From Modicisalibacter xianhensis (GTDB lineage Bacteria > Pseudomonadota > Gammaproteobacteria > Pseudomonadales > Halomonadaceae): a stretch of 51,386 nucleotides of DNA. The stretch covers positions 199,778 to 251,163 of the forward strand of contig NZ_FOPY01000008.1 in assembly GCF_900113605.1 (NCBI RefSeq). The letters run 5' to 3'. Shown here in pieces: positions 27,960 to 36,080 of this stretch (its first letter is position 1; every line of letters starts with the position of its first letter). The notes under the pieces were generated by a model. The model was not told the DNA's origin. It worked only from the letters and a program-made list of their open reading frames with translations, and made no database searches. Position numbers and translations under genes: made by a program.

Positions 27960-29549
27960 TTAATGCTCGCGAGTCGCATTGAACCTCACTTCCGGCCACC
28001 GCTCCTGAGTCATCTGCAAGTTGACTCGGGTTGGCGCCAGGTACGTCAGGTAGCCCCCTCCATCCATGGCCAGGTTAGCACTTGCCTTGCGCCGGAACTC
28101 GTCGAGCTTCTTGGCATCGTCACAATAGACCCAGCGTGCCGTCTGCACATTGACTGCCTCGTAGATGCAGTCGACCTTGTATTCTTCCTTGAGCCGATGG
28201 GCAACCACGTCGAACTGCAGCGCACCAACCGCACCGACGATCAGGTCGTTGTTGTCCAGCGGCATGAAGACCTGGGTGGCTCCCTCTTCGGAAAGCTGCT
28301 GCAAGCCCTTCTGCAGTTGCTTCATCTTCAGCGGGTCACGTAGACGTACGCGCTTGAACAGTTCCGGCGCGAAGTGGGGAATGCCGGTGAAGCGCATGGT
28401 CTCGCCCACGGTGAAGGTATCGCCGATCTGAATGGTACCGTGGTTGTGCAGGCCAATGATGTCGCCAGGCCAGGCCTCCTCGACATGCGCCCGATCCGAG
28501 GCCATGAAGGTCAGGGCATCGGCGATCTTGACGTCCTTGCCGATGCGCACATGGCGCATCTTCATGTTCTTGTCATACTTGCCGGAGCATACGCGCAGGA
28601 ACGCCACGCGATCGCGGTGCTTGGGGTCCATGTTGGCCTGGATCTTGAACACGAAGCCACTGAAGCCTTCATCGTCAGCAGAAACTTCTCGCGTATCGGT
28701 CTCGCGGGGCTGCGGAGCCGGCGCGTACTCCACGAAGCCGTCGAGCATCTCGCGGACACCGAAGTTGCCCATGGCGGTACCGAAATAGACCGGCGTCAGT
28801 TCACCACGCCGATAGGCGTCGAGATCGAACTCGTGTGAGGCCCCACGCACCAGTTCGACTTCCATGCGCAGTTCCTCGGCCTGATCGGCCCCCAGCACCT
28901 CGTCGACCTCAGGATTGCCGAGCCCCTCGATGCGCACGTCGTCTGGAATGCGGTTGCCCTGCCCCTGCTTGTACAGGTGGATGACGTCATTGTAGAGATG
29001 GTAGACCCCCTTGAAATGTCGTCCCATGCCGATCGGCCAGGTCATCGGGGCGCACTGGATGTTGAGGACCATTTCCACCTCATCCATCACTTCGATGGGG
29101 TCGCGTATGTCACGGTCCATCTTGTTGATGAACGTCAGGATCGGCGTGGTGCGCAAGCGACAGACTTCCATCAGCTTGATGGTGCGATCCTCGACACCCT
29201 TGGCCCCGTCGATCACCATCAGCGCCGAGTCGACGGCCGTCAGGGTGCGATAGGTGTCTTCCGAAAAGTCCTCGTGCCCCGGCGTATCCAGCAGATTGAC
29301 GATCCGCCCGCTATAGGGGAACTGCATGACCGAAGTGGTCACCGAGATGCCACGCTCCTGCTCCATTTTCATCCAGTCGGAGGTGGCGTGACGCTCGTTG
29401 CGCTTGCCCTTGACCGATCCCGCCATCTGGATCGCGTTTCCGAACAGCAACAGTTTTTCGGTGATGGTGGTCTTGCCGGCGTCGGGGTGGGAGATGATGG
29501 CAAACGTACGGCGGAGCCCGGCATTGTGGGCTAATTGACTGTCAGGCAT
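27960..29549 (-). CDS. prfC: Peptide chain release factor 3
   Basis: GTPase that recycles RF1/RF2 from the ribosome; 529 residues (E. coli RF3 529). G1 [15 protein letters not shown], switch region [10 protein letters not shown]3 [11 protein letters not shown]4 FINKMDRD and later EF-G-like domains are intact. The ATG is at 29549. mscL starts 14 bases after its stop, so the two may share a transcript. Confidence 0.97.
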   Translation of the reverse strand: MPDSQLAHNAGLRRTFAIISHPDAGKTTITEKLLLFGNAIQMAGSVKGKRNERHATSDWMKMEQERGISVTTSVMQFPYSGRIVNLLDTPGHEDFSEDTYRTLTAVDSALMVIDGAKGVEDRTIKLMEVCRLRTTPILTFINKMDRDIRDPIEVMDEVEMVLNIQCAPMTWPIGMGRHFKGVYHLYNDVIHLYKQGQGNRIPDDVRIEGLGNPEVDEVLGADQAEELRMEVELVRGASHEFDLDAYRRGELTPVYFGTAMGNFGVREMLDGFVEYAPAPQPRETDTREVSADDEGFSGFVFKIQANMDPKHRDRVAFLRVCSGKYDKNMKMRHVRIGKDVKIADALTFMASDRAHVEEAWPGDIIGLHNHGTIQIGDTFTVGETMRFTGIPHFAPELFKRVRLRDPLKMKQLQKGLQQLSEEGATQVFMPLDNNDLIVGAVGALQFDVVAHRLKEEYKVDCIYEAVNVQTARWVYCDDAKKLDEFRRKASANLAMDGGGYLTYLAPTRVNLQMTQERWPEVRFNATREH

Positions 29550-29573
29550 TGAACTATGTCGCTAGTTTGTACT

Positions 29574-29604
29574 CAGCCGGGCCTGATGACAAAAGCCCCG
29601 GCTG
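29574..29604. other. Hairpin in the prfC upstream region
   Basis: CAGCCGGG (29574-29581) pairs with CCCGGCTG (29597-29604) around a 15-base spacer, 25 bases upstream of prfC. It may lie in the prfC leader. The rest of the 267-base gap to the next gene shows nothing definite. Confidence 0.35.
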
Positions 29605-29816
29605 GAGGAAGTGTGTTCTGGCGACGATTGTAATCGCTGGGCCCGAGGTAGTGTAGCTCTGTTGCGTTTCAAGAATCCGTCGATCTTGCCTGATCGCTCG
29701 CAGCTCCTCCCGACATGGCGGCTCGACAGCTCGGACACTACAAACGTAACGCTTTGTGTATTATCGTATATGTGAGGCAGTGAAGCCTCGAACACGACAA
29801 GACAAGGAGAGCCACG

Positions 29817-30020
29817 ATGACCATGGCGCAACGAGTGGTGCGCTCTGTGGGCTTACGCCTGGGGCAACAGACCGTCCTTCCCGCCGATCCCACGGTTTAC
29901 GAGACTGAAGACGAAGCCCCGGTCAGCCTGGTAGAGGCAGAGCAGGCACGTCGAGCCGCCGAATACCAGGCTCGACGGGAAGGTCTCAAGAAACCCCTGC
30001 TTCAGGTCTGGAAATTCTAG
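29817..30020 (+). CDS. Small hypothetical protein
   Basis: 67 residues, starting MTMAQRVVRSVGLRLGQQTV and ending KKPLLQVWKF; not recognised. It has no signal peptide, membrane segment or Cys. A basic N-terminus is followed by an acidic stretch (ETEDEAPVSLVEAEQAR), probably helical. A strong ribosome binding site (AAGGAG, 29803-29808) precedes the ATG, and an 11-base hairpin lies about 90 bases downstream, so it has the trappings of a real transcription unit. ATG two codons later is an alternative start. It could be a conserved small protein of the family's lineage. Confidence 0.6.
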   Translation: MTMAQRVVRSVGLRLGQQTVLPADPTVYETEDEAPVSLVEAEQARRAAEYQARREGLKKPLLQVWKF

Positions 30021-30113
30021 CCACCGAGCCGACCTTGCCGAGCCGGCATGGAAAGCGGCCAATGCTCACCGGCACCATGCGGCAAGCGAATCGCGTAGGC
30101 AGGCGGACCTGAA

Positions 30114-30142
30114 CCAGCGGATAGCGCCAAACTATCCGCTGG
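30114..30142 (+). terminator. Perfect 11-base hairpin after the small hypothetical gene
   Basis: CCAGCGGATAG/CTATCCGCTGG with a 7-base loop, in the 177 bases before the sensor kinase gene. It lacks a T run; a terminator or RNA end structure is plausible. Confidence 0.5.
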
Positions 30143-30197
30143 CATACGAACACGCATGATGCGTTATCATGGCGCCAGCCATTCGGACGGAGTCGTC

Positions 30198-31475
30198 ATG
30201 CATCAGCCGCTACCCCTGCCGCTGTCCACCCCCAATCGCAATCTCGTTCGCCTGACTTTCGTACGGGGAATCACCTGGACAGGCTACCTTGGCGCGATCA
30301 TCTTCGGGATCGAGGTACTGGATTTCCAGTTGCGGGTCATCCCGGTCATCAGCGTCATCGTCGCCATGGGGCTGATCAATATCGCCACATGGTGGCGCCT
30401 GGGTCGACCTCGCGCCGTTACCGATACCGAGTACCTGCTGCATCTGATGGCCGACATTGCGGGACTGACGCTGCTCTTCTACTACACGGGTGGCTCGACC
30501 AACCCATTCATCACCTATTATCTGGTTCCCGTCACCATAGCCGCCGCGACACTGCCCTGGCTGTACGCCTGGATCGTCGCCAGCGCCGCAATGGCCGGTT
30601 ACACGTTTCTGATGCTGTTCTACCAGCCAGTTCCCCAGTTGAGTCATGGGTTGATCGGGCCGGGCATCAGCCTTCATGTGCTGGGCATGTGGATCAACTT
30701 CGGCCTGTCGGCCGGACTGGTCACGTTCTTCATCTACAAGATGGCGCATGCCCTGCGCAGACGTGACATGACCCTGTCACGCACTCGCGAAGCGGCCCTG
30801 CGCAACGAGCAGGTGCTGGCCGTGGCCACTCAGGCCGCCGGCACCGCCCACGAACTGGGAACGCCACTCTCGACCATGGCGGTACTGCTCAAGGAAATGC
30901 GTCAGGATGCGGCAGGCAACGAGACACTCGAAGCCGACATCGACCTGCTGCGCCAGCAGGTCGATACCTGCAAGTCTCGCCTCCAGCACCTGGTTGCCAA
31001 TGCCGACCGGCGCCGCCTGGCGGAGCCGGAAATTCGCCCTGCGCAGCAATGGCTGGAACAGGTCGTGCAACGCTGGCTGGTCCTAAGGCCGGACGTGACT
31101 CACACCATCGAGATCCTCGGCAAGCGTGGCACCGCATGGCTGGCCGTTGACACCACCCTTGAGCAGGCCTTGATGAACCTGCTCAACAATGCCGCCGACG
31201 CCAACCCCGAGGATATCCTCATCTGTCTCGACTGGAAAAGCGACGAGGTGGTGATCGATATCCGGGATCATGGCCCGGGCGTGGCCATGTCGATTGCCGA
31301 TCAGTTGGGCGACACCTTCGTCTCGACCAAGAGCAAGGGCATGGGGATTGGCCTGTTCCTGACCCATGCCACCATCAACCGCTTCGGAGGGGGTGTCAGT
31401 CTTTACAATCATGAAGAAGGCGGCACACTAACCGAAGTCAAGCTGCCCCGTGCCGCCCCGGGACAGGCGGTGTAG
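30198..31475 (+). CDS. RegB/PrrB/ActS-type redox sensor histidine kinase
   Basis: 425-residue membrane kinase from the ATG at 30198 (ACGGAGT upstream). Five or six N-terminal membrane helices are followed by the quinone-site motif GGSTNPF (98-104), the H box with phospho-acceptor H218 in GTAHELGTPLSTMAVLL, a Cys at 258 in QQVDTCKSRLQHL matching the position of the RegB redox Cys, and an ATPase domain with NLLNNAADANPEDI, DHGPGVA and STKSKGMGIGLFLT. In alphaproteobacteria RegB senses the quinone pool and redox state. The cognate regulator follows 33 bases downstream. Confidence 0.88.
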   Translation: MHQPLPLPLSTPNRNLVRLTFVRGITWTGYLGAIIFGIEVLDFQLRVIPVISVIVAMGLINIATWWRLGRPRAVTDTEYLLHLMADIAGLTLLFYYTGGSTNPFITYYLVPVTIAAATLPWLYAWIVASAAMAGYTFLMLFYQPVPQLSHGLIGPGISLHVLGMWINFGLSAGLVTFFIYKMAHALRRRDMTLSRTREAALRNEQVLAVATQAAGTAHELGTPLSTMAVLLKEMRQDAAGNETLEADIDLLRQQVDTCKSRLQHLVANADRRRLAEPEIRPAQQWLEQVVQRWLVLRPDVTHTIEILGKRGTAWLAVDTTLEQALMNLLNNAADANPEDILICLDWKSDEVVIDIRDHGPGVAMSIADQLGDTFVSTKSKGMGIGLFLTHATINRFGGGVSLYNHEEGGTLTEVKLPRAAPGQAV

Positions 31476-31508
31476 TTCAGCGGGACGCGGCTCGCAAAGA
31501 GGACCATC

Positions 31509-32045
31509 ATGGATCACAACGAACGCTTGCTTATCGTCGACGATGACGAAATGTTCTGTCATGTCATGCAGCGTGCTCTCACACGCCGTGGTTACGAGGT
31601 CAGTATCGCTCACGACGCCGATGCCGCCATGGCCCTGGTTCGTCAGGCACCGCCGGACCTGGCCACGCTGGATCTCAAGCTGGAGCACTCGTCAGGCCTG
31701 AAACTACTGCCGGAACTGCTGGCTGTCGCCCCGGATTGCCGGGTCGTGGTGCTTACCGGCTATTCCAGCATTGCCACGGCAGTCGAGGCCATCAAGCTGG
31801 GCGCCGTCAATTACCTGTGCAAGCCAGTCGATGCCGACGAGATCGTGACGGCCTTCGACCGGGAGAGCGGTGATCCGGATATCGATATCGCCGATAACCC
31901 TCCCTCCATCAACCGGGTCACCTGGGAACATATCCAGAAGGTCCTGCAGGAGCATGACGGCAACATTTCCGCCACGGCACGTGCCTTGGGCATGCACCGC
32001 CGGACGCTCCAGCGCAAGCTTCAGAAGCGCCCGGTTCGCCGCTGA
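31509..32045 (+). CDS. RegA/PrrA/ActR-type response regulator
   Basis: 178-residue two-domain regulator. The receiver domain has the acidic pocket DDD at 11-13, phospho-acceptor D55 (LATLDLKLEHSSG), T83 and K105 (YLCKP). A short linker leads to a Fis-type helix-turn-helix at about 150-172 (NISATARALGMHRRTLQRKL), nearly identical in style to RegA. It probably adjusts respiratory and energy genes to redox conditions; its targets here are unknown. It shares a transcript with the kinase and converges with 3-hydroxybutyrate dehydrogenase, with six bases between the stops. Confidence 0.9.
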   Translation: MDHNERLLIVDDDEMFCHVMQRALTRRGYEVSIAHDADAAMALVRQAPPDLATLDLKLEHSSGLKLLPELLAVAPDCRVVVLTGYSSIATAVEAIKLGAVNYLCKPVDADEIVTAFDRESGDPDIDIADNPPSINRVTWEHIQKVLQEHDGNISATARALGMHRRTLQRKLQKRPVRR

Positions 32046-32051
32046 CGGCCT

Positions 32052-32828
32052 CTACTGCGCAGTCCAGCCCAGGTCAATATTCCAGCTGGACCCCGTAACG
32101 GCGCCTGCCTGGTCGGAAGCCAGGTAGGCGACCAGCGATGCCACCTCGGAAGGGTCGATCAGGCGCTTGACGGCGGCATTCTTGAGCATGATATTTTCGA
32201 TGACTTCCTGCTCGCCCATGCCATGCATGCGTGCCTGATCGGCAATCTGATTGTCCACCAATGGCGTACGGACGTAGGCAGGACACAATGCATTGGCCGT
32301 GATGCCGTACTCGCCACCCTCCAGTGCTGCAGTCTTGGTTAGGCCGATCAAGCCATGTTTCGCACTGATGTATGCCGCCTTGCCGGGTGAAGCCACCTGT
32401 GCATGTACCGAAGCGATATTGATGATACGCCCCCACTGCCCCTCGCGCATGTAAGGCCATGCTGCCTGGGTCAGCAGAAAAGGCGCAGTCAACATCAAGT
32501 CGATGATCTGCCGCCACTTGGCTTCGGGGAAGGACTCTATGCTTTCGACGTGCTGTATCCCTGCATTGTTGACGAGGATGTCGACATGCCCGAAGCGTTT
32601 GACCGCATCGCTGACAGCTGACCGGCACGCCTCGGCGTCGGTCAGGTCGGCCTGAAAGAAAGCCGCTCCAGCTGCTTCTGCCACGGTTTCCCCCGCCGGA
32701 TTGAAGTCCACGGCAAGCACTTGGTGCCCCAAGCCGCACAAGGTCTTGACCACAGCCTCGCCGATACCACTGGACGTACCGGTCACCAGTGCTACACGCG
32801 GAGAACCGGGACTGGGATTCGCACTCAT
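32052..32828 (-). CDS. 3-Hydroxybutyrate dehydrogenase
   Basis: Short-chain dehydrogenase of 258 residues oxidising D-3-hydroxybutyrate to acetoacetate with NAD. Cofactor loop TGTSSGIGEAV (about 17-27), NNAGIQHVESIESFP, catalytic Ser in INIASVHAQVASPGK and YISAKHG (Tyr/Lys). The NAGIQHV and NIASVHAQVASPGKAAY stretches are characteristic of BdhA. With acetoacetyl-CoA synthetase at 37829 it would feed 3-hydroxybutyrate or PHB breakdown products into central metabolism. Confidence 0.92.
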   Translation of the reverse strand: MSANPSPGSPRVALVTGTSSGIGEAVVKTLCGLGHQVLAVDFNPAGETVAEAAGAAFFQADLTDAEACRSAVSDAVKRFGHVDILVNNAGIQHVESIESFPEAKWRQIIDLMLTAPFLLTQAAWPYMREGQWGRIINIASVHAQVASPGKAAYISAKHGLIGLTKTAALEGGEYGITANALCPAYVRTPLVDNQIADQARMHGMGEQEVIENIMLKNAAVKRLIDPSEVASLVAYLASDQAGAVTGSSWNIDLGWTAQ

Positions 32829-32858
32829 ATTGTCTGCTCCCTGAAATTGTCTGGAAAA

Positions 32859-33317
32859 CTAGTGGTTATCACGGTCGACCGCGGCAGAGACCGTCGTCGG
32901 CGTCATCACCCGCTGCATGACTCGTTGTGCCAGCCGGCAAGCCTCGTCCGGCCCATCCAGTGATGACATGTCATCGAGCAGCTCGCAACGCCACAGGCGC
33001 TGCCCCAGGTCAGCGAGGGTCACCGGCATGAAAGCGTACTGCCCGCTGGGCAGGGTGACGATACGACGATTGGCGCTTGACGTATCACCGATATCGGCAT
33101 CGTTCCCGTCGTCACATGGCAGGATGATCAGAGACAAGGAAAGCGGCGTGACCAGCACGCCAACCAACTCATTTTCGAATGCCTGAAAACACAACGCATC
33201 CACCCCCAGCGCCGGGTTACGTTGAGCGGAGTCCTTGTACTCCAGGGCATGCTGCCTCAGCCATGCACGAGCCAGCCGCTCGAGACGCTGATAATTATCG
33301 GTGCGTAGTGCTTGCAT
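32859..33317 (-). CDS. HybE-like protein ([NiFe]-hydrogenase chaperone family), orphan
   Basis: 152 residues from the ATG at 33317 (AGGACGAG upstream); an ATG 10 codons earlier is also possible. The middle segment ELVGVLVTPLSLSLIILP and then LPSGQYAFMPVTLADLGQRL resemble the HybE family, in which the twin TPW...LP and fPsG...F.P motifs recur. Family members help maturation of the hydrogenase small subunit. No hydrogenase or hyp gene lies within 33 kb on the left or 18 kb on the right, so the role here is open. The family call is from pattern memory, moderately sure. Confidence 0.55.
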   Translation of the reverse strand: MQALRTDNYQRLERLARAWLRQHALEYKDSAQRNPALGVDALCFQAFENELVGVLVTPLSLSLIILPCDDGNDADIGDTSSANRRIVTLPSGQYAFMPVTLADLGQRLWRCELLDDMSSLDGPDEACRLAQRVMQRVMTPTTVSAAVDRDNH

Positions 33318-33435
33318 AGCAGCTCGTCCTGGCAAGTGATCAGTCATTATAGAATCATGGCACAGAGGGATTCCGCACTGCATCATTCAGAATGCTAGAC
33401 TGGGACCCGATATCCATTTCCGGCAGGAGGCCACA

Positions 33436-34257
33436 ATGCGGGATGCCGAACGGCTTGTCACCGCCATCGAAATCGCCAAGCAGGCGGGGCGCATGATTCA
33501 GGACGCCAGGGCACACAGCGCTTTCGATCGGCGATACAAGAAGAACGCAGAACTCGTGACCGACGCCGACGTAGCAGTGGATCAGTTCATCGCCGAGCAG
33601 CTCGAGCGATATTTTCCTGGCGAACCCAGGCTGACCGAAGAGCTATCTCCCGACAAGCAGAGCCTGGAACGCAAGGGGCCATTGTGGATCGTCGATCCCA
33701 TCGACGGAACGGTTAATTTTGCCCACGGCTTACCTCATGTTGCGGTATCGATCGCCTGGGCCAAGGATGGCAAGGTTCATGTCGCCGTGGTGCACGCTCC
33801 TTTCCTGGAGGAAACCTTCTCTGCTTTGCGCAGCGAAGGCGCCCGACTGAATGACCGCCAGATACGCGCCAGTACGGCCTCTTCTCTGGAAAAAAGCCTG
33901 GTTGCCACCGGTTTCCCCTACCGTCGTGAAAGTCGCCCCCCGCTTATGCGTCGCCTTGCTGCGGTGATGGAACATTGTCAGGATATCCGTCGCTGTGGTT
34001 CGGCCGCGCTGGACCTCTGCAATGTCGCCTGCGGTCGGGTGGACGCCTACTACGAAAGCGTCTCGCCATGGGACAGCGCTGCCGGGCTGTTGATTGCCCG
34101 CGAAGCCGGAGCTCGCACGGGGCATCTCTATCCGGTCCCCGACACCATGCCAGAAGAGCTGTACAGCGAGCATCTCCTGGCTTCGGCTCCCGATCTCTAC
34201 AAGTCCATGAAGGAACTGCTGATCAGGGCCGATGAGGAACGCATTCAGTACGACTAG
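33436..34257 (+). CDS. Inositol monophosphatase family protein (SuhB-like)
   Basis: 273-residue Mg-dependent, lithium-sensitive phosphatase family protein. Metal-binding DPIDGTVNFAHG (D87, D90) and WDSAAGLLIAREAG (W212, D213) signatures are complete, together with a Glu in RLTEELSPD. Substrates of the family include inositol phosphates and PAP; SuhB itself also joins transcription antitermination complexes, but whether this is the SuhB orthologue or a paralogue is not clear from sequence. GGCAGGAGG gives a strong ribosome binding site. Confidence 0.88.
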   Translation: MRDAERLVTAIEIAKQAGRMIQDARAHSAFDRRYKKNAELVTDADVAVDQFIAEQLERYFPGEPRLTEELSPDKQSLERKGPLWIVDPIDGTVNFAHGLPHVAVSIAWAKDGKVHVAVVHAPFLEETFSALRSEGARLNDRQIRASTASSLEKSLVATGFPYRRESRPPLMRRLAAVMEHCQDIRRCGSAALDLCNVACGRVDAYYESVSPWDSAAGLLIAREAGARTGHLYPVPDTMPEELYSEHLLASAPDLYKSMKELLIRADEERIQYD

Positions 34258-34394
34258 CCAAGGGTCGTAACAACGCTATAGCGGGCCGTAATAAACGATG
34301 TAGGCAGACTCTATTGGCCATGTACGATGCGATGAGGAACAATGGGGCCAAAATTTCTGTCTTTCTCTCTACAGTCTTGCATCAGGAGAACACT

Positions 34395-34670
34395 ATGCTG
34401 ACCGTTATCTTCGGGCGCTCGGGTTGTCCCTTCTGCGTTCGCGCCAAGGATCTTGCCGAGCAACTGAGCGAAGCGCGCGACGACTTCAGCTATCGTTATA
34501 TCGACATCCATGAAGAAGGCATCACCAAGGCCGACATGGAAAAGACCATCGGCAAACCGGTCGAGACCGTGCCGCAAATCTTTGTCGACCAGACACATAT
34601 CGGTGGCTTCACCGAATTCGATCAGTATGTACGCGACAATGCCTTGATGCCCGAGTCGACAGCCAACTGA
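34395..34670 (+). CDS. grxA: Glutaredoxin GrxA type
   Basis: 91-residue glutaredoxin (E. coli Grx1 85), starting MLTVIFGRSGCPFCVRAKDL with active-site C11-P-F-C14. The cis-Pro loop KPVETVPQIFVD and GSH-binding IGGFTEFDQYV are present. It reduces disulfides with glutathione, including that of ribonucleotide reductase. The ATG at 34395 follows CAGGAG. A long hairpin ends the gene and separates it from the riboswitch and exporter downstream. Confidence 0.93.
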   Translation: MLTVIFGRSGCPFCVRAKDLAEQLSEARDDFSYRYIDIHEEGITKADMEKTIGKPVETVPQIFVDQTHIGGFTEFDQYVRDNALMPESTAN

Positions 34671-34700
34671 TCGCCGGGTAACGATTGGCCAACCTGGCTT

Positions 34701-34733
34701 CGACAACGCCGACCCAAGAGGTCGGCGTTGTCG
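34701..34733 (+). terminator. Long hairpin after grxA
   Basis: A perfect 14-base stem (CGACAACGCCGACC pairing with GGTCGGCGTTGTCG) with loop CAAGA begins 30 bases after the grxA stop. The T tail is short. Probably the grxA terminator, insulating the riboswitch-controlled gene. Confidence 0.7.
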
Positions 34734-34783
34734 TTATGCTCCAGCCATTGCACCAAGGCAGTGCATGGACTACAGTGCGGCCG

Positions 34784-34828
34784 CGCGTGGACGACCTCGC
34801 GTCTTGCCTGATTCTGGGGACGACCCCG
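34784..34828 (+). promoter_or_regulatory. Guanidine-II (mini-ykkC) riboswitch
   Basis: Two hairpins with identical ACGA tetraloops. P1: CGCG-T-GG / CC-T-CGCG around ACGA (34784-34801). P2: GGGG/CCCC around ACGA (34816-34827), with a possible T-G closing pair. The linker is 14 bases. Paired hairpins with ACGR loops just upstream of an SMR exporter gene are the defining pattern of the guanidine-II class. It ends 17 bases before the chosen sugE start, next to the weak ribosome binding site, so translational control is likely. Confidence 0.88.
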
Positions 34829-34845
34829 CCGCATGAGACATGACC

Positions 34846-35166
34846 ATGGCTTGGTTATTGCTTGCCCTTGCCGGGCTACTCGAAATCGGCTGGGCTATCG
34901 GACTCAAATATACTGAAGGCTTCACTCGACTCCTCCCCACTGTCCTGACCATTACTATCGCTTTCGTCAGCTTCCTGCTGCTTGGACTTGCCGTGCGCCA
35001 CCTGCCCATCGGTACGGCATATGCTATCTGGACGGCCATCGGAACCGCAGGCACTGTTCTGGTGGGTGTGATCCTTTTCGGTGAATCGCTGGATCTGGCC
35101 CGGTTGTCCTGTATCGCTCTGATCGTGCTTGGCGTCATCGGGCTGAAACTGCTTTCCACGCATTGA
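34846..35166 (+). CDS. sugE: SMR-family guanidinium exporter Gdx (SugE)
   Basis: 106 residues with four membrane helices; the start MAWLLLALAGLLEIGWAIGL is taken at 34846 because it matches the SugE N-terminus (E. coli 105 residues); an ATG two codons earlier exists. The conserved membrane Glu (LLEIGWAIGLKY), the GTAYAIWTAIGTAG loop and the end GLKLLSTH are diagnostic of the SugE/Gdx subgroup. It exports guanidinium in exchange for protons. The upstream guanidine-II riboswitch independently supports this function. Confidence 0.95.
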   Translation: MAWLLLALAGLLEIGWAIGLKYTEGFTRLLPTVLTITIAFVSFLLLGLAVRHLPIGTAYAIWTAIGTAGTVLVGVILFGESLDLARLSCIALIVLGVIGLKLLSTH

Positions 35167-35296
35167 TCCGAAGCATCGCCCATGCTTTTGGGCTTTGGGT
35201 CTTTTTCGTGATGTGTCTAACGTTGAATGCTCATCGGTCGGCTATGCCTATACTGCGAAAGGGAGCAGCAAGCCACTCGCCAGGAGGCCACCGATT

Positions 35297-36064
35297 ATGC
35301 AACGCGAAGAATTCCTGCAGCAGTTGTGGCTGGATTACATCCACTTGCACCCCGAGTTGGGCAGCCCAGAACTCGAGCCGATCACGGCACACGCCGAGTA
35401 CCTGGTACTCGTGACGCTCAACCACGGCCCCTTCAGTGCCGAGCAACTGCTTCCGACCCTGAATCATTTTGGCTTTCGCCGCATGGAAACCTACGCCATG
35501 GCGGATCGGGGACTGCTGGTTACGCTGCTGGCTCCTCCCGATGACAGCGCCTGGCTGGTGCTGGCAGAATTTCAACCAAGCACGTTAACGCGTCTGCCCC
35601 GCCAGCGGCTGGAGGCCCTGATAAACCGCGCTCACCCACAGGATTGCCGCGGTCAGAACCTGTTCTGTCGAGGTCGCCCCTGGCCGATGCCTGACTGGGC
35701 AACCTACCAGCATCTGAAACAATCGAATCCATTGGCAGCCTGGCTATCGGTAATGGGCCCCCGCATTCACCATGCGGGCTTCGATTGCGGCCGCGTAGGG
35801 CGCGATCTGCAGTCACTCGATCACGATATGCAGCAGGCCGGTTTCGTAGGCAATGCGGATCGACTCCACGGGATTTTTCCGATCTCCCCCTTGCTGGACT
35901 ATCGCTTCTACCCAACCTGTTCGAGGCGATTACCCTTTGCCGAAGGAGACGAGCACCGCATTGCCGTTGGAGGTATAGCCCTGGTGCAGAAGTGCCTGGC
36001 CAGCAACCAGGAACGAGCCGTCGAATTGCTGTTGCCGCATCATACCCGCTGTGAAATCGCCTGA
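35297..36064 (+). CDS. Degenerate HGLS/DUF1338-like protein
   Basis: 255 residues from the ATG at 35297 (AGGAGG nine bases upstream). The N-terminus MQREEFLQQLWLDYIHLHP, the spacing through HFGFRRMETYAMADRG and the C-terminal FAEGDEHRIAVGGIALVQK follow the pattern of HGLS (formerly DUF1338) proteins such as 2-oxoadipate dioxygenase/decarboxylase. By my alignment the conserved NDHxAxRTF becomes AEYLVLVTL, replacing the metal His with Tyr and the substrate Arg with Val, and the C-terminal metal Glu is also lost; the middle His (GPRIHHAGFDC) remains. Probably not an active dioxygenase. The family call is moderately sure. Confidence 0.5.
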   Translation: MQREEFLQQLWLDYIHLHPELGSPELEPITAHAEYLVLVTLNHGPFSAEQLLPTLNHFGFRRMETYAMADRGLLVTLLAPPDDSAWLVLAEFQPSTLTRLPRQRLEALINRAHPQDCRGQNLFCRGRPWPMPDWATYQHLKQSNPLAAWLSVMGPRIHHAGFDCGRVGRDLQSLDHDMQQAGFVGNADRLHGIFPISPLLDYRFYPTCSRRLPFAEGDEHRIAVGGIALVQKCLASNQERAVELLLPHHTRCEIA

Positions 36065-36080
36065 CGCTCCAAGCCGGGTG

